Assembly (NCBI GenBank): GCA_902494685.1
Contig: CABUUE010000016.1
Location: 1-13,459 of the forward strand
DNA length: 13,459 bases
Source: an uncultured Collinsella sp.
GTDB lineage: Bacteria; Actinomycetota; Coriobacteriia; Coriobacteriales; Coriobacteriaceae
Direction of reading: 5' to 3'
The position numbers and the translations under genes were made by a program. Positions 1 to 5,605 of this stretch are shown in pieces. The notes below the pieces were generated by a model. It worked only from the letters and a program-made list of their open reading frames with translations. It had not been told where the DNA came from and searched no databases. Within the stretch, counting starts at the first letter, position 1. Every line of letters begins with the position of its first letter.

Positions 1-108
1 GAGCCGCTCGCTCAGACGAGCGACACCCGGCAACTCATTGCGGTAGGCGTCGCCACGGTGGGAGCAGGACTGACGTGCCTTGGCCTGCACATCAAACGCA
101 ACCAATAG
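1..108 (+). CDS. C-terminal tail of a cell-surface protein (partial)
   Basis: Reading frame 1 is open from the first base to a TAG at 106-108, giving the last 35 residues of a protein that begins outside the window. The visible tail starts EPLAQTSDTR, runs through a hydrophobic stretch (about LIAVGVATVGAGLTCLGL) and ends with a short basic tail, HIKRNQ. This order is that of a Gram-positive cell-wall sorting signal. LAQTS would be a degenerate form of the sortase motif LPxTG, with Ala for Pro and Ser for Gly. A plain C-terminal membrane anchor is the alternative. Only 39 nt separate it from the next gene on the same strand, so the two may be co-transcribed. What the protein does cannot be told from this fragment. 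Confidence 0.6.
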   Translation, partial: EPLAQTSDTRQLIAVGVATVGAGLTCLGLHIKRNQ

Positions 109-147
109 CCAAGCGCGACCGGAGTACGCGGAATAGATAGGAGAACC

Positions 148-1551
148 ATGGCACCCAAAAACCTTTTGCCCGTTGCCGCGCTCTGCAGCGCACTGGCGAG
201 CGGTATGCCTCTCGCCGCTTGGGCGACGCCCGCCACGGCAAACTCCTTACCGCAAGCTCTGACCCTCGTGGCGAATTCGTCGGGTATCGTCGCCTGCCAA
301 CGTTTTTCGCTCGCACGCGCCACGGTCCGAACCTCGGGATGCCTTCACCGCAATACGGTCGACTCGATAGTCGTGGATATCAAGCGACCGGACAAGGAGA
401 ACGGCCCCCAGACAGGTTATGCCATCTGCACATGGAAATCGGCTGCAGTCGACGCCGATGGCGACCCATGCGACCTAGAGCTGCGCATCGATATTGACTC
501 GGTCGATGACTCGGCGAACGGGGCGAAGGTCGCCTTCGACAGCGCGGCCTATGAAGAAGAAGGAGGAGGTGTATGCCTGGGCTGCGTTCCCTCGAATGTC
601 GATGGCACGCAGCCCATCATCTCCTTTACGGCGTCGCTGCGACTGACCAAGGCGGACACCGAAGCCATCGCAACGGGAGATGCGCCTTTGCTGTTCTACG
701 CTGGCGACGCGGACGACCAAGAGGCTCAAAGCAATGGACAGAAGGGTTCGCTTAACCTCACGCGCGGATCAGAACCCGCCCCCATCAATATCGATACCCA
801 GGAGCCGGGCGTGCAGCGCATTCTCGCCGATCCGGCGCTGCTCCAAATGACATGGCACGGAGTGGGGTCCGTCGGGATTGCCGCTCCTATATCGAACGAT
901 AATGACAAATCCCCCAAAGACGAGGTCGCAGACGCACCGGCACATGTTGACGATGCAGACGATGTATCATCAGAAGACAACGCTGCGGCTCCTCTCGAGA
1001 AGCCAGGCGGCACCGCCACCGAACTAGGCGATTCCCAACCGAAAGACGGCCTGGACTTTGCCGCTCCCCCAGATGTCGACGAAGGCAACTGTTGCATGAT
1101 GGTCGCGCTCGACCACACGGAAACCGTCGATGCCGCAAGCATTGAGCCAGTCGCTGCCAATGCGCCCCGCCGCAAAAATATCCTCATCGCATTCCCCAAT
1201 ACCGTCGAGCTCGTCTTTTTGCCTTCGGGTGAAGTCGTCGCGCCTACGGCACTTACAGCAGTGGGAGCAAGGAGCGCATCGAACGATATCCAAGCTATCT
1301 CGGCACTTGATGCCACAACGACCGCCAAGTTACACCTTTATTCCGTTGCAGCAGACGGAACGCGAACCGAAGAATTCGACGGAACCAAGCTTTTGGTTCC
1401 GCGTCGCATCGGTATCCAAGAAGACTTCCCCTATCAAATGGAACTTGAAGGGTTCGATCGTGCACGAGATGCCGACATCATTGCCGCAGCCATCGAATCC
1501 CCGCAGCACCTCATGACGCTGCGCTTCGACTTTAGCCCCGTCCTGTCCTAG
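148..1551 (+). CDS. Secreted protein of unknown function
   Basis: 467 residues; I do not recognise the family. The start is ATG 148, preceded by AGGAGAA at 139-145. Residues 1-31 look like a signal peptide: Lys4, a hydrophobic core at about 5-25, then Ala-rich candidate cleavage sites near AWA (24-26) or ATA (29-31). The mature part falls into three blocks. Residues 35-235 look like beta-rich structure with several Cys (50, 65, 94, 108, 143, 146). Residues 250-315 are acidic, low-complexity and probably a disordered linker (APAHVDDADDVSSEDNAAAP). Residues 315-467 form a second folded block opening with an adjacent Cys pair, NCCMM. There is no LPxTG motif and no C-terminal membrane helix, so it is probably released or held by a partner. 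The neighbouring surface-protein tail makes a joint surface complex plausible. The fold assignment is inference from residue pattern only. Confidence 0.75.
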   Translation: MAPKNLLPVAALCSALASGMPLAAWATPATANSLPQALTLVANSSGIVACQRFSLARATVRTSGCLHRNTVDSIVVDIKRPDKENGPQTGYAICTWKSAAVDADGDPCDLELRIDIDSVDDSANGAKVAFDSAAYEEEGGGVCLGCVPSNVDGTQPIISFTASLRLTKADTEAIATGDAPLLFYAGDADDQEAQSNGQKGSLNLTRGSEPAPINIDTQEPGVQRILADPALLQMTWHGVGSVGIAAPISNDNDKSPKDEVADAPAHVDDADDVSSEDNAAAPLEKPGGTATELGDSQPKDGLDFAAPPDVDEGNCCMMVALDHTETVDAASIEPVAANAPRRKNILIAFPNTVELVFLPSGEVVAPTALTAVGARSASNDIQAISALDATTTAKLHLYSVAADGTRTEEFDGTKLLVPRRIGIQEDFPYQMELEGFDRARDADIIAAAIESPQHLMTLRFDFSPVLS

Positions 1552-1600
1552 ACCGCTAACCGCCACTTGGCTCGGATACTGAGCGCTCCCTTCCCCGTTC

Positions 1601-1609
1601 TGCTACGAT
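1601..1609 (+). promoter_or_regulatory. Extended -10 promoter for the DUF554 gene
   Basis: TGCTACGAT at 1601-1609 reads as an extended -10 (TG, one base, then TACGAT). No convincing -35 lies 16-18 nt upstream, which fits an extended -10 promoter. A start of transcription near 1616 would leave a short leader containing the ribosome site AGGAGGG at 1631-1637. Almost the same nine bases occur before sngA. Confidence 0.4.
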
Positions 1610-1640
1610 TGCCGCGTTGGCATCAATTACAGGAGGGTTC

Positions 1641-2357
1641 ATGCCGGGTTTAGGAACGATCATCAACGTCGCGCTTTTGATCTCGGGCGGTCTGCTTGGC
1701 CTCATGGGTGGGCGGTTCATTACGCCCCGCATCCAAGACACGCTCATGAAGGCGTCGGGGTTGTGCGTTCTGTTTATCGGCCTGGGCGGCACCATGCAAA
1801 AGATGCTCGTTATCGATGGAGAGGCGTTGGCGACCACCGGCACCACCATGCTTATCGTCTCATTTGCCCTCGGCTCACTCATCGGCGAGGCCATCAACCT
1901 GGAAGCCGCCATCGAGAACCTCGGCGAATGGCTCAAGCGCAAAACCGGCAGCGAAGGCGACAACGAGTTCACCAACGCCTTTGTCTCGGCATCGCTCACC
2001 GTGTGTATCGGCGCCATGGCCATCGTGGGATCGATTCAGGACGGTCTGCTCGGCGACTGGTCCACGCTTGCCCTGAAGGGCGCGCTGGACTGCATCATCG
2101 TCTGCACCATGACGGCCTCGCTTGGCCGCGGCTGCATCTTCTCGGCCCTGCCCGTTGCCGTATTCCAGGGTACGATCACGCTTTTTGCCGGTGCACTCTC
2201 CCCCATCATGACCACCGCAGCCCTCGACAGCCTTTCGCTTGTGGGCTCCATGCTCATCTTCTGTGTTGGCGTTAACCTTATTCGGCCTCAGACCTTCCGC
2301 ACGGCCAACATGCTCCCCTCCGTCGTCGTGGCGGTCGTCTACGCCCTCCTGTTCTAG
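1641..2357 (+). CDS. DUF554 family integral membrane protein (YdfK/YqgA-like)
   Basis: 238 residues from ATG 1641. I prefer this start to the in-frame TTG at 1617 because AGGAGGG lies at 1631-1637 and family members begin with this type of sequence, MPGLGTIINVALLISGGLLG. The protein is largely hydrophobic, with about six or seven membrane segments (roughly 5-22, 38-55, 67-84, 114-132, 146-162, 166-190 and 196-214, plus a hydrophobic C-terminal end). The conserved central stretch with GAMAIVGSIQDGL (124-136) is the family hallmark. The family is widespread in bacteria, and I know of no firmly established function; a transport role is often assumed. The gene stands alone, with its own promoter candidate and no overlap with its neighbours. 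Family identity is secure; function is open. Confidence 0.9.
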   Translation: MPGLGTIINVALLISGGLLGLMGGRFITPRIQDTLMKASGLCVLFIGLGGTMQKMLVIDGEALATTGTTMLIVSFALGSLIGEAINLEAAIENLGEWLKRKTGSEGDNEFTNAFVSASLTVCIGAMAIVGSIQDGLLGDWSTLALKGALDCIIVCTMTASLGRGCIFSALPVAVFQGTITLFAGALSPIMTTAALDSLSLVGSMLIFCVGVNLIRPQTFRTANMLPSVVVAVVYALLF

Positions 2358-2399
2358 ATCTATCTACGCAGCGGTATCTCGAACATCTGTTTGATGCTG

Positions 2400-2408
2400 T
2401 GCTATGAT
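2400..2408 (+). promoter_or_regulatory. Extended -10 promoter for the sng operon
   Basis: TGCTATGAT at 2400-2408 is an extended -10 (TG, C, TATGAT). The -35 region is weak. Transcription would begin near 2415, about 32 nt before the GTG of sngA, and the leader would carry GGGAGAGGAGAGG (2431-2443) as ribosome site. A GGTCACC palindrome lies directly after the -10, at 2412-2420, and could hold a regulator; that is only a guess. Confidence 0.4.
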
Positions 2409-2446
2409 ATGAGGTCACCGACACCATATAGGGAGAGGAGAGGGCG

Positions 2447-4192
2447 GTGGCCGACCAGGACGTCAAGATGCTCATCGAGCGCATTATGGCCGAGGCCCGG
2501 ACCCATCAGTCCGCCCGCTTCTCAAACGAAATCTATGCTGACGAGCCGATTCTCAAGACCGGTCGTCAGATGCAGAACTTCCTCCCCGACCAGTACCGCA
2601 AGATGCGCGAGATATCACGCTGGCAAGAGGATCCCAAAGGTGGCGCGGGACGTTGGCTATCGGAGGCGGAGCTCTTTTACCGCCAAGGCCTGCTGATGGC
2701 CGACTTCGAGGACGATTGCCCCTACAACGGCACCTTTAAGTCCTACTTTCCCACCTACAATGCCATGAGCGATCGACAGTTGCGCGGCTACTTTACCTGG
2801 CGTGCCCAAGTGCGCCGCGGCAATATCGAGGAGACATCGACCTCGTTTGCTTTTCTTTATCTTTACGAATTGATCTGCGGCATTGGCGTCGACAATCCGC
2901 GCGACGGCTATGACAAGATCAAGGGATTTTGGGATGCCTATCGCGCCTTTGAACCCGGCATCGACCGGTTCGCACGCGTGTGGCTGCAGGACTACGCCGT
3001 GTTCCATGAGCTCGACCCCAAGCTGCTTCGAGACTCTAAAACCGTCGCATTCGACAACGCCCTCATCGAGCTGCGCCGCGCAGCGCGAGACCTCGTGCCC
3101 GCGCCGGCGCCGTCGGACCTGCCCCCCAAACGTCGCAAGACATCCGAGCCCACGCTTCCCCTTCCGCCCGATGAGGCGCATGAGGAGCGGCTCATGGCTG
3201 CCATCGACGCACTCTCGACGTACAACCTGAATAACTCACGGCTCGACCGTTCCCACCATCGCGACCTGCGCCACGTGGCATGCGCCGTGTATGTCCGTAT
3301 GGCGCGCTACTATGACACGCACCGAAAGACCGGCATCGTAGCGAGCTTGTTTGGGGAGGAGACGGCCATGCCCTACACCATGTTTGCCTCGGCCGTGTTC
3401 TTTGCGCCCGAGCGCCACGAGGACTGCGAATATCGCCTGGACCCCATTCACATCTACCGCTGCCAAAATGGCTTTTGGGAATGTATGCGCATCCACGGCA
3501 GCAGACAAAAAAGTAGCAAGCTCGGTGAGATAATGCGCGCTTGTGATCAGCGTCTGCGCTTGGCACTGGATCCCGGCCATCCCCTTAAGGAAGAGAAGGT
3601 CCCCAAATATCTGGCTAAGATTATCGATGACGAGATCACGGCATGGCTTTCATGGGATGCTGCACATCAGCCCGTCAAGATCGATATCGACCTGAGCCAG
3701 CTGGGGCACATTCGGAGCGCCGCCGCACAAACGCGCGAGGCGCTTTTGATCGACGAGGAGCGCGAGGACGACACGCTTGCGGATACCGAGGTGGCAGTTG
3801 CCGAACGACGGGAAGCCGAGCCCATGGCCGACACGATTGCCGAACCAGTCGCGACGACCACGCAGCAGGACGAGGCTAGCGAGCCGATCATCTCCACCGA
3901 GCAGTTTGGCGTCGTAGCCCCGCTCCTCGCACCAACGCCCACGCCCGCAGACACCGCGTCCGCACTCGATCCCGCCGCAGACGCCTATCTTCGAGCACTC
4001 CTCGAGCAAAACGCAGCGCAGACGGCATCGGCGGTGGCACAGTCGGGCAAGAGTGAGGACATGCTCGTCGATACCATCAACGAGGCGCTCTTTGACCTGG
4101 TGGGCGACACCGTAATTGAATTTAGCGCGGCAGGGCCGCAGATTATCGAGGACTACGAAGCAGACGTGAGAGGATACTTAGACCATGAGTGA
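2447..4192 (+). CDS. sngA: Shango defence protein SngA, TerB-N/TerB-C domain protein
   Basis: 581 residues from GTG 2447, which follows a purine-rich ribosome site at 2431-2443. Residues about 70-215 match the TerB-N type: WLSEAELFYRQGLLMADFEDD (70-90), then aromatic-rich helices and FLYLYELICGIGVDNP. A middle region, about 245-400, is mostly helical and unassigned. The TerB-C type begins at KIDIDLSQLGHIRSAAAQTREALLIDEE (411-438) and resumes at DTINEALFDLVGDTVIEF (542-559), ending IEDYEADVRGYL. Between these halves lies an acidic, Ala/Thr/Pro-rich linker (about 439-510). No membrane helix or signal peptide is seen, so the protein should be cytoplasmic. With the ATPase and helicase that follow, it makes the three-gene Shango phage-defence set (TerB-like, ATPase, helicase), which is published. 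Automatic labels of tellurite resistance for such proteins come from the domain name only. Its biochemical role is unknown. Confidence 0.85.
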   Translation: MADQDVKMLIERIMAEARTHQSARFSNEIYADEPILKTGRQMQNFLPDQYRKMREISRWQEDPKGGAGRWLSEAELFYRQGLLMADFEDDCPYNGTFKSYFPTYNAMSDRQLRGYFTWRAQVRRGNIEETSTSFAFLYLYELICGIGVDNPRDGYDKIKGFWDAYRAFEPGIDRFARVWLQDYAVFHELDPKLLRDSKTVAFDNALIELRRAARDLVPAPAPSDLPPKRRKTSEPTLPLPPDEAHEERLMAAIDALSTYNLNNSRLDRSHHRDLRHVACAVYVRMARYYDTHRKTGIVASLFGEETAMPYTMFASAVFFAPERHEDCEYRLDPIHIYRCQNGFWECMRIHGSRQKSSKLGEIMRACDQRLRLALDPGHPLKEEKVPKYLAKIIDDEITAWLSWDAAHQPVKIDIDLSQLGHIRSAAAQTREALLIDEEREDDTLADTEVAVAERREAEPMADTIAEPVATTTQQDEASEPIISTEQFGVVAPLLAPTPTPADTASALDPAADAYLRALLEQNAAQTASAVAQSGKSEDMLVDTINEALFDLVGDTVIEFSAAGPQIIEDYEADVRGYLDHE

Positions 4193-5489
4193 TACCGCAT
4201 CCGCAGCACCCCGTGTGCCCAAGCGCGTCGCCGCCGTCATTCTCAACTCGCTCAAGGGCGGCGTTGTCCCGCGCATTGGCCTTCCCTATATCACCGTGGG
4301 GCGAGAGGTCGAGATTCGTGCTCTGCTCACCGACCTGAGCCTCATCGCCGATGGCGGCGCAAGCTTCCGTTTCCTAGTTGGTCGTTACGGCGCCGGCAAG
4401 AGCTTTTTGCTCCAGACCATCCGAACGCATGCCATGGGCGAAGGTTTTGTGGTCGCCGATGCCGACCTTTCCCCTGAGCGCCGCCTACAGGGTGGCCAGG
4501 GCCAGGGCCTCGCCACCTATCGCGAGCTCATCCGCAACATATCGACCAAGACGCGCCCCGAGGGCGGCGCGCTCAACCTTATCCTGGATCGCTGGGTCGC
4601 CTCGTGTGCCGACGCCGACGAGTCTGCCGTTAATGCCCAACTGGCCCCGATCGAGGAAATGGTCCACGGCTTCGACTTCGCCCGCATGCTCCGCCGCTAC
4701 CGCGCGGCAGTATTCGAGGGCGACGAAGAAGCTATGAGCCGCGTGACCAAATGGATTCGCGGCGAGTACCGCACCAAGAGCGAGGCGCGCGCCGAGCTGG
4801 ACTCCTCGACCATCATCAGCGATGACGATTGGTACGACTACGTCAAGCTCATCGCACGTTTTTTGGTCTGCAGCGGCTACAAGGGCATGCTGGTGCTCAT
4901 TGACGAGCTCGTGAATCTGTACAAGATTCCCAACGCGATCACGCGCCAATATAACTACGAGAAAATCCTAACGATGTACAACGACACGCTGCAGGGCAAG
5001 GCACAGTACCTGGGCATGATCATGGGCGGCACGCCGACCTCTATCGAGGACCGCCGCCGCGGCGTCTTTTCCTACGAGGCCCTTCGGAGCCGTCTCGCTC
5101 AGGGCCGTTTTGCGCGCGATGACCTCAAAGACATGCTCGCGCCCATCATCCGACTGCAGCCGCTCACCTACGAGGAGCTGCTGGTGCTCATCGAAAAGCT
5201 CATGCAGATTCATGCCGGCTACTTTGGCTGGACGCCCACGCTTACCGAGAACGACTTGGTGGACTTCCTCAAGATTGAGTTTGGCCGCGTGGGGGCCGAC
5301 ACGCACCTGACGCCCCGCGAGGTCATCCGCGACTTTATCGAGCTACTCGATATCCTGTGTCAGAACCCTGACGCCAACGTAGCCGAGCTGCTGCAAAGCG
5401 TTGGTGGCGACGCGCTGGCGCCGGCAGCCGCAACAGATGACACCGGCACCGCAGACGACGACCGCAACTTCGCCGAATTCACCATCTAA
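4185..5489 (+). CDS. sngB: Shango defence ATPase SngB (BrxD-like, BREX ATP-binding domain)
   Basis: 434 residues from ATG 4185. The gene overlaps the end of sngA by 8 nt, with a ribosome site GAGAGGA at 4168-4174, so translation is probably coupled. It is a P-loop NTPase of the DUF2791/BREX ATP-binding type. Walker A is GRYGAGKS (66-73, Lys72). Walker B is MLVLIDEL, with Asp240 and Glu241. After it come the family stretch NYEKILTMYNDTLQG (257-271) and GGTPTSIEDRRRGVFSYEALRSRL (281-304), whose Arg301 and Arg303 may be arginine fingers or sensors. The end of the fold carries HLTPREVIRDFIELLDIL. The last 30 or so residues are acidic and disordered. All core motifs are intact, so it should hydrolyse ATP. 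The closest known relatives by pattern are BrxD of type 2 BREX and SngB of Shango, and the TerB neighbour decides for Shango. Confidence 0.87.
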   Translation: MSDTASAAPRVPKRVAAVILNSLKGGVVPRIGLPYITVGREVEIRALLTDLSLIADGGASFRFLVGRYGAGKSFLLQTIRTHAMGEGFVVADADLSPERRLQGGQGQGLATYRELIRNISTKTRPEGGALNLILDRWVASCADADESAVNAQLAPIEEMVHGFDFARMLRRYRAAVFEGDEEAMSRVTKWIRGEYRTKSEARAELDSSTIISDDDWYDYVKLIARFLVCSGYKGMLVLIDELVNLYKIPNAITRQYNYEKILTMYNDTLQGKAQYLGMIMGGTPTSIEDRRRGVFSYEALRSRLAQGRFARDDLKDMLAPIIRLQPLTYEELLVLIEKLMQIHAGYFGWTPTLTENDLVDFLKIEFGRVGADTHLTPREVIRDFIELLDILCQNPDANVAELLQSVGGDALAPAAATDDTGTADDDRNFAEFTI

Positions 5490-5490
5490 C

Positions 5491-5526
5491 CTGCCAAAAA
5501 GGGACAGGTCTATTTTGGCAGCTTTT
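5491..5526 (+). terminator. Perfect 9-bp hairpin between sngB and sngC
   Basis: CTGCCAAAA (5491-5499) is the exact reverse complement of TTTTGGCAG (5513-5521), with a 13-nt loop containing GGGACAGG. It starts one base after the sngB stop and is followed by CTTTTATCT. It could act as a partial intrinsic terminator that lowers sngC relative to sngAB, or as an RNA end-protecting hairpin. The GGGACAGG core in a palindromic frame also resembles short dispersed palindromes that accompany REP-type Y1 transposases, so a small repeat element is the rival reading. Confidence 0.5.
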
Positions 5527-5605
5527 ATCTGCACAAACGTTGAGACAGCAATGCAGCAAACCATTGCCAACCGCATTGAGAGGTTCGTATTTGAGGGGAG
5601 GCCCC

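Noticed and set aside
1570..1584. Hairpin GCTCGG/CTGAGC after the secreted-protein gene as a terminator
   Set aside because: The stem is only 6 bp with one wobble and no T-run follows, so it is too weak to annotate.
1617..1640. Upstream TTG start for the DUF554 protein
   Set aside because: There is no ribosome site before it; AGGAGGG lies between it and ATG 1641, and it would coincide with the predicted transcription start.
2447..4192. Tellurite resistance function for the TerB-domain protein
   Set aside because: TerB-N/TerB-C domains alone do not imply tellurite resistance. No terA, terC, terD or terE type gene is present, and the ATPase and helicase neighbours point to Shango.
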